A DNA stretch of 13,843 nt from CAWIVJ01 sp963839525 (GTDB lineage: Bacteria > Cyanobacteriota > Vampirovibrionia > Gastranaerophilales > Gastranaerophilaceae): the NCBI GenBank assembly GCA_963839525.1, contig CAWIVJ010000033.1:1-13843 (forward strand), in the 5' to 3' direction. The notes below the pieces were generated by a model, which saw only the letters and a list, made by a program, of their open reading frames with translations, did no database searches and was not told the DNA's origin. A program made the translations under genes and the position numbers. Every line of letters begins with the position of its first letter. Within the stretch, counting starts at the first letter, position 1. Of this stretch, positions 1 to 7,903 are shown one piece after another.

Positions 1-131
1 GCGCAGGAAGGGCGCTATCGTGTGGGTGCGATGAATTTGAACAGGATTGGTCCCCGGCGGGAAGTTGCTGACTTGCTGTGGTCTTCACCATGCTCTTGGA
101 ATCCGGGCATCGATCCTGGCGGGGGTCTCGG

Positions 132-1126
132 ATGAAGCGAAAGCCGAGCTTCGGCCGGCTTGAACCTGCTGAACTGCGAGCGTGCTGGCAGAGTGAGGCC
201 TCGGACTTCACGCCGTGGCTTGCGGAGCCTGAGAACATCCAGCTGTTGGCCGAGGCGCTCGGTCTGCCGGCACTTCAGGTCGAAGAGACAGAGGCCACGG
301 TGGGTCCGTTCCGTGCCGACATCCTGTGCTCCGAGCCCGACTCTGACGGATATGTTCTGATCGAAAACCAGCTTGAGCGCACGGACCACCGCCACCTCGG
401 CCAGATCCTCACCTACGCGGCAGGTCTCGACGCCGTCAAGGTCGTGTGGGTCTCCCTCGACTCACGGAGGAGCACCGCGCAGCCTTGGACTGGCTCAACC
501 GGATTTCATCCGAGGAGTTTCTCTTCTTCGGCGTGCAGATTGAGCTGTGGCGGATCGGCGACTCGCCGATGGCTCCTCGATTCAACTTGGTCGTCAAACC
601 CAACGAGTGGGCCAAGCAAGTCAAGGCGGGCGCTCGGGCAGGGACTGCGGAGCACGCGGCAAGGAGCCGCGAGTATCAGCAGTGGTGGGCGGGGCTGCTG
701 CAGTACCTTCGAGGCCGCCGACTGGCCGTTTCGCTTGCTCTATGACGTACCCAAGAGCGGATCCTGGTCTTCGGTTGCTGGCACTCCACCCTGTATTCGC
801 CTCGTCATATCTCATGCACTCAAGGAACAGGCGACACGAATCTACGTGCTCTTCCGGAATGCGCTAGGGAAGAAGACCGAAGAAGCCAGAGAGTGGTTCG
901 AGTTCGCCCATAAGCAGGGAAACTCGAGATTGCCAAGGCGTTTCCGACGACGCTGCGGTGGACACCCGAGGATGAGTTGGGCTACGTCACACTTGAGTGC
1001 CCTGACGGTGGTGGCCAAGAGGCGGCGTACCACTGGCTCGTGCAGACGGTGCCCGCCCTAGAGAAGGCGTTCGGAGGAGTTCTGGCCGACTATCAAGCCG
1101 GCACTTCACAGGATGAGGAGCGGTGA
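132..1126 (+). pseudogene. DUF4268-like nuclease-fold protein, frameshifted (3 shifts)
   Basis: The conceptual protein resembles DUF4268 proteins, which are regarded as PD-(D/E)XK-like and often lie near restriction or defence genes. From ATG 132 the first frame reads LRACW-type, DFTPWLAEPENI, VGPFRADIL and IENQLERTDHRHLGQ, all familiar from this family. The family sequence then continues in other frames: TEEHRAALDWLN to LLQYL (about 455-708), WPFRLLYDVPKS to EFAHKQ (about 708-917), and LEIAKAFPTTLRWTPEDE to the TGA at 1124-1126. This needs a missing base near 452-458, an extra base near 708 (possibly one T of TT at 708-709) and a missing base near 914-920. The repaired length is about 331 residues, normal for the family. 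IENQLE could be the nuclease-like E-x-Q motif. The start at ATG 132 is preferred because homology begins just after it; an in-frame GTG at 78 adds unrelated residues. Whether it is a true pseudogene or sequencing error is undecided. Confidence 0.72.
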
Positions 1127-1285
1127 GTCTCGGAGTAGTGTCAACGGCTTCGGGGACGGGTGCACCATTGGTGCTGCCCCGCGTCGGAAAGTCACATGAC
1201 GTGCCCACCTCTTTGGCACCACTTGCTAAATTTTGCGGTGCTGGATCCCAGGCTGCTGTTCCTGGATGTGCGAAGATGGGTTCCG
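1127..1285 (+). promoter_or_regulatory. Upstream gap of the defence gene run, candidate promoter region
   Basis: This 159-base gap separates the DUF4268-like gene from the methyltransferase and is the only sizeable non-coding stretch ahead of seven closely packed genes, so the operon promoter probably lies here. It holds a relatively AT-rich patch (ctaaatttt, about 1226-1234). I cannot pick a convincing -35/-10 pair: TTGGCA at 1213-1218 resembles a -35 box, but the AT-rich patch is too close to serve as its -10. GCACC/GGTGC inverted repeats are present. The role is inferred from position. Confidence 0.3.
1162..1174. repeat. 13-bp perfect inverted repeat GCACCA-T-TGGTGC, possible operator
   Basis: A perfect dyad with 6-base arms around a single T lies about 110 bases ahead of the methyltransferase start. 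Imperfect flanking complementarity (CGGG on the left, CCCCG on the right) extends it. The half-site GCACC recurs at 1216-1220 and GGTGC at 1237-1241, giving a second, wider inverted pair in the same gap. Such repeats can bind a dimeric regulator, but no regulator gene is seen in the window and chance occurrence is possible. Confidence 0.3.
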
Positions 1286-2743
1286 ATGCAACAGATGCGC
1301 TGTGAACGGCTTACTTGCCTTGACCTCTTCGCTGGGGCAGGTGGCTTTACTCTCGGTCTCGAAGCGGCGGGGTTCCGATCTGTCGGCGCTATCGAGGTAG
1401 ATGACGTCGCGGCGGGGAGCTACCTGGCGAACTTCGGATGGTTGCCCGCCTCGTTCCTCGGTTCCAGGGGCGGGGATATTTGTGAGATCAGTCCGGCCAG
1501 CATGGGCGGAAGCTCCTTCGGTCGGGGGTGACGTCTCTCCCGACCTGCTTGTTGCCAGCCCGCCGTGCCAGGGTTTCTCGAGGGTAGGCAGGGGCAAGCT
1601 GGACTCTCTGGCGTTTCGAAGGGGTGCTTTTGCCCGCGATCTCCGGAACGGCCTGTACAACCGTGCGATTGACATTCTGAACGAACTACGGCCCCGCTTC
1701 TTCGTTTTCGAAAACGTCCCCGGCATTATGCACCTCCGTGGGCGAAACGTCGCGGAGGATGTGTGTGACGCCCTCGTCTCCGTGGGATACACGCCCCGAT
1801 GTGCAATCCTCAATGCAGCCTGGTACCAGGTGCCGCAGACCAGAGAACGAATTGTGGTGATGGCCGCCCGGGAGGACCTGTCAATCGATCCCAGGTTCCC
1901 GAAGCCACAGAACTCGGCGCAGCTCTCGAGAGGCCACTTGGCAAACGCTGCTCTTGCCCCGGAAAACTGGAGAAACGGCGGCTACTTCGTGCCGCGGCTA
2001 GCGACGGACGGGGCAGATTGTCTCCCTCCTGCCGTGTCGGTTGCGGACGCCGTCGATGATCTCCCCGAGTTTGTGTATCACCTCGAGGCCTTGAGGACAG
2101 GCCAGCGTTACAAGGCTTTGAGGGAACGCTTCCCCCCGGTTTCCTATCGTCACGAGCCGAGGAACGAGTTCTGCCAGAGAATGCGCAACTGGGCGGGCCT
2201 TGCCAGCGCTGTCGTGACAGACCACTTCTGCCGCTGGACACCAAGAGACTTCGAGACCTTTGCCAGAATAAGCCCGGCGACCGCTACCCACAAGCCGTGG
2301 GGATCGCCGAGGGCCGCTATCGCGAGGCGCTTGAGCTTTACCGGCAAGAGGGCAGATCGCTCCCGAGCAGGGCGGACTATGTGCCACCGTACGAGCTGTC
2401 GACCTTCGAGGAGAAGTGGAAGAAGCTTGACTGGTACTCCCCCTCCTGGACGATCACGGCTCATCTCAGCCGTGACGGCTACTCCCACATTCACCCAGAC
2501 AGTGCTCAGGCAAGATCAATCACCCCTCGCGAGGCGGCACGGCTACAGTCGTTTCCTGACGCCTTTGTCTTCGATGGTAATACCGGGGACTTCTTCAGGC
2601 AGGTGGGCAATGCGGTCCCACCCCTTCTGGCCAAGGCAATCGGCAATTCGGTCATGAGGCAGCTCCTCGAGGTTCAGGAACGGCCGAGCATGGGAGGGCA
2701 TGCAACCGCGCAATGCATCGAGGAACAGACAACGCGGCCGTAA
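1286..2743 (+). CDS. C5-cytosine DNA methyltransferase (DrmMII-like), two compensating frameshifts
   Basis: Transfers a methyl group from S-adenosylmethionine to cytosine C5 in DNA; in class 2 DISARM this protein (DrmMII) marks host DNA as self. Motif I LDLFAGAGGF is at 1319-1348. The catalytic PCQ of motif IV is at 1563-1571, ENV of motif VI at 1710-1718 and QTRER of motif VIII at 1836-1850. RSITPREAARLQSFP (motif IX region) is followed by motif X QVGNAVPP at 2600-2623. Motif I and the last third share one frame (stop TAA 2741-2743); PCQ to about 2275 lies in another. Dropping one G from the G run at 1523-1527 and adding one G near 2275 (giving ISPGDRYPQA) joins everything into about 485 residues, a normal length. 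The start could be ATG 1286 or 1295; neither has a strong ribosome site. The gene may be intact in reality, with sequencing indels, or inactivated. Confidence 0.85.
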
Positions 2744-3537
2744 GGCCGGACGCGATCTCGACCTGGCGAACCGCGACGGCGGAGGCCTTCGCGCGACAGA
2801 TCGCCGACCACGATGCCCGCGTCGTGGTCAGAGAGGTCGAGAAGACGCTGAGGGAGATCAGTGGTTGGCTCCATGTGGAGTATGGCTCGCCTGACCTCGG
2901 CAATCTCACTGACCCGACTGACGAGTTTGCATACATCGTGCTGTCCAGGAAGACGCCCGAGCGGGCCTACACGAGAACTTTCAAAGCCTTGAAGACACTC
3001 GGGCCCTGGGTCGAGATTCGGCATGTCGACAGGAAGCTGATCGAGAAGACGATCCGAGGGGGCGGCCTCGAGAGCAAGAAGGCGACCGCAATCCTGCAGG
3101 GCCTCAAGATCATCGACCAGCGATTCGGTGCGCCTGACCTTTCAAGGGCAGAGCATCTCGATGACGATGACCTCTACGCCTTCTTGGTCTCCCTGCCCGA
3201 GGTGGGGCCAAAGAGCGCTCTGTGCATCATGCTCTACAGCTTCGGCAGAGCTACCTTCCCGGTGGATGCTCATGTTGGCAGGGTCCTGGCGCGCGTGGGG
3301 GTCTTTGATCGGGCCGGAGTCGCCCTTGCGCGAATGAGCCAAAAGCAACGGCAAAGGGCGCTGAGGCAGCTGGTACCGCCGGATCTCAGGTATGGGCTCC
3401 ACGTCGGTCTCGTGGCCCACGGGAGGGCTGTATGTCGCGCGAATCGCCCTGTCTGTGCCTCGTGCGTGATCAAAGCCGCGTGTGGTCACCCGGGTACATC
3501 AGGGGATCCGCATAGCAGTCCGAGGATCCCACAGTGA
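2713..3537 (+). CDS. Endonuclease III-like HhH-GPD DNA glycosylase with Fe-S cluster
   Basis: A DNA base-excision glycosylase/AP lyase of the HhH-GPD superfamily, 274 residues. The helix-hairpin-helix loop reads LPEVGPK at residues 161-167, with K167 at the position of the Endo III catalytic lysine. VDAH follows with D185, the same 18-residue spacing as K120-D138 in E. coli Endo III. Cysteines 241, 248, 251 and 257 form the exact C-x6-C-x2-C-x5-C [4Fe-4S] pattern. The ATG overlaps the end of the methyltransferase by 31 bases, with a purine-rich gggaggg about 14 bases upstream, so the true start may differ slightly. Glycosylases beside cytosine methyltransferases can repair T:G mismatches left by 5-methylcytosine deamination (known for Mig.MthI, which has Tyr where this protein has Lys). 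An effector role on modified phage DNA is also conceivable. Family assignment is firm, substrate unknown. Confidence 0.85.
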   Translation: MHRGTDNAAVRPDAISTWRTATAEAFARQIADHDARVVVREVEKTLREISGWLHVEYGSPDLGNLTDPTDEFAYIVLSRKTPERAYTRTFKALKTLGPWVEIRHVDRKLIEKTIRGGGLESKKATAILQGLKIIDQRFGAPDLSRAEHLDDDDLYAFLVSLPEVGPKSALCIMLYSFGRATFPVDAHVGRVLARVGVFDRAGVALARMSQKQRQRALRQLVPPDLRYGLHVGLVAHGRAVCRANRPVCASCVIKAACGHPGTSGDPHSSPRIPQ

Positions 3538-4526
3538 CACCCTGGGAGGAGGCCCTTGGTCTTCAAGAGCGACTCCAGATAGGCCCCAAAAGGGCGATTG
3601 AGGCGGAGGCTCCAGCCCCCGAATGGGCGGCCTTCATGGTCTTCCTCGGTTCGTGGTTCTCTCGCCTGAACGCACCAGACGCCACCCTGTACACGGTCGT
3701 CATCGTTCCCCGTAGAAGGTGTTGCTCACCTCTCGTCGCTCTGGGCACACTACTCGCCTCTGCCATGGGCGAGGTGCCGGATCTCTCATGGGAGGAGTTC
3801 GCCCTTCTCCCCCAGGACTCCGTGGTCCACTTCCTGATGAACAGGAATGGCACGGACCGGCCGTTCAAGGGTGTCCTGATGGATTCTGCAGGCAGCGTAC
3901 CGAGGGAGGTAAAGCTCGAGGAGGAAGGCGTCAGGATCTGGATTCACAGCAGAGACGTTTTCGCGAAGCGGCACTTCAGAGTGCCTCCGTATCCAACCGA
4001 GCACCGGCTCGGCAGAATTGCAAAGCACCGACCGTTCTACGAGACCCTCGTGCCGGGATTTAGGAATCACTGGCTCGTTTCTGCCTCCTCCATCTGTCTA
4101 GTGCTGGCCAATGCCGCCCAGTGGTCCCATGATCTCGAGGACGTCTGCGTGAGAGCATCATTTCCGGGGTCCGATTCTGCCCGCCCTCACTCCTTGAGGG
4201 ACATCCTGATGGTGGATACGGACCCAACCAAGCCCGGCATCAAGACGCTGCTTGCGTCCCCTGGCGGTTTCTCTCCGCCCGGTGGCAGGTTTCCGGTTGC
4301 TCTGGCGGATGGACCGAAGGCACTATCCTCGATCCGGTGGGTCGATGCTCGCAATGTGCTGGTACTTGTTGATCAGGCCGAGTACGACGAACAGGTCTCT
4401 GGTCAAATCGTCGAGATGACCTGCCGGCGGGAGGACTCTCTGGTACCACCCATGGGTGGGTTCCCGTGTCCATTACCTGCCGGTGTCGACCTTATTCTGT
4501 TCGCCGTCCCGGGAAAGAACCGATGA
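3534..4526 (+). CDS. Unknown protein, possible N-terminal half of a split DrmE
   Basis: A 330-residue protein starting at GTG 3534, chosen because it overlaps the preceding stop by four bases (GTGA) and has GAGGA at 3522-3526 at good spacing. I see no signal peptide, membrane segment or known catalytic motif. A hydrophobic strand followed by VPRRR and an LVALGTLLASA helix lies near residues 48-72. An acidic LEEEGVRIWIHSRDVF stretch follows, and later two hydrophobic strand-like segments (VLVLVDQAEY, VDLILFAVP near the C-terminus). Its position before a coupled 529-residue partner, a helicase and DrmA/DrmB suggests a DISARM-associated part. DrmE, a class 2 DISARM protein of unknown biochemical role, is about as long as these two proteins joined, so a split DrmE is my inference. 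An unrelated new subunit is the alternative. Confidence 0.6.
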   Translation: MTPWEEALGLQERLQIGPKRAIEAEAPAPEWAAFMVFLGSWFSRLNAPDATLYTVVIVPRRRCCSPLVALGTLLASAMGEVPDLSWEEFALLPQDSVVHFLMNRNGTDRPFKGVLMDSAGSVPREVKLEEEGVRIWIHSRDVFAKRHFRVPPYPTEHRLGRIAKHRPFYETLVPGFRNHWLVSASSICLVLANAAQWSHDLEDVCVRASFPGSDSARPHSLRDILMVDTDPTKPGIKTLLASPGGFSPPGGRFPVALADGPKALSSIRWVDARNVLVLVDQAEYDEQVSGQIVEMTCRREDSLVPPMGGFPCPLPAGVDLILFAVPGKNR

Positions 4527-6112
4527 CCAGCTCCTTCGAACTCACCGGGCGTGCGTTCAGGAACGCCAGAGTGCTTCAGATCAGGGTGCACAGGCTTGAG
4601 AGGTACCCGCCGGTCGATGAGCTGTCCGCCGAGATATCAGAGTGGTTTGCGGCCGCGCAATCCGTAGAGGAAGACCACAGGCTGGCCGAGGTGCGAGCAA
4701 GGCTCGCCCGGATTCGCGGCTCCGTCGTGTTCGGGCTTCTTCCCTTTGATGATGCCGGCTTGCAGCTGGAGGCGCAGCTCGGTGAGGCGATGTCCGTTTC
4801 CCGGCAGTACCCGTTCCTTTCCGATCGGATGGGGCGCATTGAGATTCTGGTGAGGTTTCTGCTTGAGAGCCCTGAGAATCCAAAGGGCAGACTCGTCTTC
4901 GGTCATCTGGCTGGCCTGAAGACCAGCAAGCGTCTGCCTGCCGGGATGGTGTCGCCACGCACCAGACTCCCCATCCCCGGATGGGGCCTCGAGCTGAGGG
5001 CCCTTGTCGCCGAAAGATGCGGCCATGTCGAGGTGCTAACCTCCCGCAAACGACTGCTGACGAATGGCTACTGCAACATCGTCTTGCCGTGGGGCGGCCG
5101 AGGGTGCCCGTTCCTGTACGAACTGTTTCACTCTTTTGGCAGCCCGGAGGTTGACACCTTTGTCTATGACTGTGAGCGTGTGGCCCGACCCGGCCAGATG
5201 CTACTGCCCAGGGGGGCACCGATCCCCATACAGAAGCCAGGGCGGGAGCATCCCCAGGGGGCAGAGGTCGAGGAGGACCACGGGGAACCAGACTGGAAGA
5301 GGGCAGACTTCTGGGCCGCGCTCAGGAAGGCACCACCCGCCCAGAACTTGTCTGAAGAACAGAACGACCATGAGTTCATTGTCAGGGCGAGGCTGGTCCT
5401 GCTGGCCAACGAGAAGAAGGTGTTCCTCAACGAGGAAAGCAAGGTCATCGAGGTTTCGGCGCTTGTGGAGGGGGAAGAGGATGCCGGGGACTGGAAGAGG
5501 TTCCCGCGCGTGCCTGTGAGAGAACTCCGGGCCGGTGATCTCATTGTGCTCAGAACAGGCGGCAGCGGCGACTACCTGATCAGTGTCGCCGATGCCCTGA
5601 TGGCGAAGGAGGGTAACGGTGACCTTCGGGAAAGGGCACTCGACTGGAAGGTCGCACTGCGGAAGGCCCTTGAGGATCTCGGGTCCCGCGTCATCGCAGC
5701 CCTCCTTGAAAGCAAGAACCACGGCGTCCGGAACCACAGGTATATCTGGGCTTGGACGACGCACGATGTGATCAAGCCCAGGTCCGAAGGGCTGTTCTAC
5801 GAAATACTGGCGATTCTGAATGACATCGGATACATCGAATCGGAGGCCCTGGAGACCGCCGAGAGCCGCTGGGCTCTCATGAAAGAGATCATCGCGTACC
5901 ATCATCGAGCAGGGGTGCAGATCAGAAACTCGCTTCTCCGTCGGCTTCGCAAGCTCGTGCAGGCAGGTGAACGAATCGACGACTGCCTCGCTCTGACCCT
6001 TCCTGGCGTCGACTCGGGGGAGCTGTCCGTGCTGCGGGTCGCAGCGGTCGATCCACAGGTGGTCGAGGTGCCTCATCAGCGAATCGGGACCCTGTTCTCT
6101 CTGTACGAGTGA
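4523..6112 (+). CDS. Unknown protein, possible C-terminal half of a split DrmE
   Basis: A 529-residue protein. ATG 4523 is chosen over an earlier in-frame ATG at 4466 because it overlaps the upstream stop as ATGA, implying coupled translation. No transmembrane or nuclease motif is evident. Residues 1-230 look alpha/beta and include RLVFGHLAGLKTSKRLPAG and NGYCNIVLPWGGRGCPFLYELF. A charged loop lies at about 243-265. Residues 285-360 contain a strand-rich part ending in VRELRAGDLIVLRTGGSGDYL, which resembles a small beta-barrel. The C-terminal 170 residues are helical (KVALRKALEDLGSRVIAALL, SRWALMKEIIAYHHRAG, IRNSLLRRLRKLVQAGE). This layout matches my recollection of DrmE C-terminal regions, but that is recall, not an alignment. 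Constant overlap with the upstream gene argues the two proteins work together. Confidence 0.6.
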   Translation: MTSSFELTGRAFRNARVLQIRVHRLERYPPVDELSAEISEWFAAAQSVEEDHRLAEVRARLARIRGSVVFGLLPFDDAGLQLEAQLGEAMSVSRQYPFLSDRMGRIEILVRFLLESPENPKGRLVFGHLAGLKTSKRLPAGMVSPRTRLPIPGWGLELRALVAERCGHVEVLTSRKRLLTNGYCNIVLPWGGRGCPFLYELFHSFGSPEVDTFVYDCERVARPGQMLLPRGAPIPIQKPGREHPQGAEVEEDHGEPDWKRADFWAALRKAPPAQNLSEEQNDHEFIVRARLVLLANEKKVFLNEESKVIEVSALVEGEEDAGDWKRFPRVPVRELRAGDLIVLRTGGSGDYLISVADALMAKEGNGDLRERALDWKVALRKALEDLGSRVIAALLESKNHGVRNHRYIWAWTTHDVIKPRSEGLFYEILAILNDIGYIESEALETAESRWALMKEIIAYHHRAGVQIRNSLLRRLRKLVQAGERIDDCLALTLPGVDSGELSVLRVAAVDPQVVEVPHQRIGTLFSLYE

Positions 6113-6118
6113 CCCCCG

Positions 6119-7903
6119 ATGGCCAGGATGATTCCTCCGTACATTGCGCCCGAGAACCCCTCCCCTGGTGAGCATCTCATCTTCACCGGGTTCAAGTGTG
6201 ACCCTGAGACCCTGGATTGGGTTGTGTTCCATTCTCTCGGCGTCGCAAAGCACAGGTCCCGGCTGTCAGGAGAGATCGACTTCGTCGTGGTGATGCCAGG
6301 ATCGGGAATTCTCTGCCTGGAGGTAAAGGCGGGGAGAGTTGCCCGGGAAGCCGGAGAGTGGGTCTTTGGTAGCGGTGCGTCGCGACGGAGGTCAGCCGTC
6401 GGACCTTTTCAGCAGGCCGCCGAGGGCATGCACTCGTTGCGACGGTTTCTGGTGCGGAAGGACCCCAAGCTCGGCAGGCTTCTGGTTTTTTCCGGTGTCT
6501 TCTTCACTGATATTGACTTCGATCAGGATTCCTCGGAGTGGCACTCGTGGCAGCACGCCGGTCGATCCGAACTCGACAGCCGACCAGTATCGAGGATCTG
6601 CAGGAGAATCCTTGAAGAGGCTCATCGTCATGTCGCCTCGACGCCTTCTGCAAGATGGTACAGGAGTGTGACAAGCAGGCCTGACGCATCGCAGGTTGAA
6701 CGGATTGTCAACGTGCTCCGGCCGGACTTCGAGTATCCCATCGTGAAGCGCGTGCAAGCTGAAACAGCCGATAAGGAGCTGCTCCGCTTCACGCATGAGC
6801 AGTTCGGAGCGATTGATGTCCTCGAGCTCAATCCTCGAGTGCTATTCGTCGGGCCCGCCGGGACGGGGAAGACCTTCCTTGCCCTGGAGGCCGCTCGTCG
6901 TGCCTGCCTCTCCGGAATGCCCGTACTGATGACATGTTTTAACCGGCTTCTTGGTCAGTGGCTTGGCGAGAACTGTCAGATCCCGTTGAAGGAGCCAGCG
7001 TCGCACTCGTACGTCGGGACCTTCCATTCACTACTGCTTCGACTCTCCGGCCTCCAGATCCCCGACACGGGAGGCAGTCAGTTCTGGGCCGACACGCTTC
7101 CTGATGCAGTGGTCAATCGGGCTCTGGATGGGGACATTGCCACGCCCTTGTTCTCCCTTCTCTGCATTGACGAGGCGCAGGATCTGACTCGCCCGAAGTA
7201 CCTCGACGTGATGGACCTGTTGCTCGACGGCGGTCTGGCTGACGGGCGCTGGGCGATGTTTGGCGATTTCGAGAACCAGGCCATCTACTCCTCGATCAAC
7301 AATGGTCAGATAGATGTCCTGGCAGCAGTGCGAAGCGGTCTGCCGGACCACTTTGCAGTTCCGCTGAGAACCAACTGCCGCAACACACCGCAAATCGCAG
7401 CAGGGATCGAGCTTGCAAGTGGTCTCAGCCCGGGATACGCGCGGGTACTGCACTCGGCGAACGGCCCTGACGTCGATGTCAGATTCACACGGACTCGAGA
7501 GGGCAGGGTGGCAACTCTGCGGCAGACTCTCTGGCGGCTGCTTGAGCAGCATGTACCGCAGGAGATTGTGGTTCTGTCGACACGAGAGGACGACTCATCG
7601 ACGGCACACGCCCTGGCGTCGGCCTCACGTGAGGTGGGGCTCGGCGCCCTCAGGAGCGGAAGATCGGTGCGCGGCAAGGTCGGCTTCACGACGATCCACG
7701 CTTTCAAGGGCCTGGAGGCATCGGCAGTCGTCATCACCGACGTGTGCGACCTCAAGAGTCCGGAGGCCCGGGCTCTTCTCTACGTGGGCATGAGCCGTGC
7801 CAGGGTTGAGCTGTCGCTGCACCTGACCGAGTCCTGCCGCCCTGACTGGATCAGCCTCGTCCGCGAAGGCCTCAAGGTCACGGCCAGGGAAAGGAGTATC
7901 TGA
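6119..7903 (+). CDS. NERD nuclease domain fused to superfamily 1 (UvrD-like) helicase
   Basis: A 594-residue protein beginning six bases after the previous stop. Residues about 10-110 form a NERD (nuclease-related) domain: PGEH with E18, GEIDFVVV with D54, and LEVKAG with E68 and K70, the D-x13-E-x-K pattern of active PD-(D/E)XK nucleases. Helicase motifs follow: Walker A GPAGTGKT at 245-252, Walker B DEAQD at 351-355, GDFENQAIY (motif III) near 380, LRTNCRN (motif IV), TIHAFKGLE at 525-533 (motif V) and YVGMSRAR at 555-562 (motif VI). It is thus probably an ATP-driven single-strand DNA translocase with an attached nuclease. All key residues seem intact. Known DISARM cores do not include such a fusion. 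Here it may replace the DrmC nuclease, or it may be an independent defence helicase-nuclease recruited into the operon. Confidence 0.88.
   Translation: MARMIPPYIAPENPSPGEHLIFTGFKCDPETLDWVVFHSLGVAKHRSRLSGEIDFVVVMPGSGILCLEVKAGRVAREAGEWVFGSGASRRRSAVGPFQQAAEGMHSLRRFLVRKDPKLGRLLVFSGVFFTDIDFDQDSSEWHSWQHAGRSELDSRPVSRICRRILEEAHRHVASTPSARWYRSVTSRPDASQVERIVNVLRPDFEYPIVKRVQAETADKELLRFTHEQFGAIDVLELNPRVLFVGPAGTGKTFLALEAARRACLSGMPVLMTCFNRLLGQWLGENCQIPLKEPASHSYVGTFHSLLLRLSGLQIPDTGGSQFWADTLPDAVVNRALDGDIATPLFSLLCIDEAQDLTRPKYLDVMDLLLDGGLADGRWAMFGDFENQAIYSSINNGQIDVLAAVRSGLPDHFAVPLRTNCRNTPQIAAGIELASGLSPGYARVLHSANGPDVDVRFTRTREGRVATLRQTLWRLLEQHVPQEIVVLSTREDDSSTAHALASASREVGLGALRSGRSVRGKVGFTTIHAFKGLEASAVVITDVCDLKSPEARALLYVGMSRARVELSLHLTESCRPDWISLVREGLKVTARERSI
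7888..7896 (+). promoter_or_regulatory. Strong Shine-Dalgarno for drmA
   Basis: GGAAAGGAG lies seven bases ahead of ATG 7904, the clearest ribosome site in the gene run. It supports ATG 7904 as the start and suggests efficient independent initiation of the DrmA-like helicase, whose start abuts the previous stop (TGA-ATG). Confidence 0.6.

Noticed and set aside
78..1061. Single 327-residue protein in one frame
   Set aside because: Only the first part (to about 450) and a middle part look like DUF4268 protein; the rest is Arg/Ser-rich out-of-frame sequence, while the family sequence continues in another frame.
1400..2300. Programmed ribosomal frameshifting in the methyltransferase
   Set aside because: No slippery heptamer with a downstream pseudoknot was evident, and two opposite shifts in one gene make programmed recoding unlikely.
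1401..2657. 418-residue methyltransferase taken as a complete gene in one frame
   Set aside because: It lacks SAM-binding motif I and motifs IX-X, which are found in the neighbouring frame; the last 120 residues in this frame are non-homologous.
5201..6253. 350-residue reverse-strand open frame
   Set aside because: It lies wholly opposite well-supported forward genes, has no recognisable motif, and is explained by high GC lacking stops on the opposite strand.
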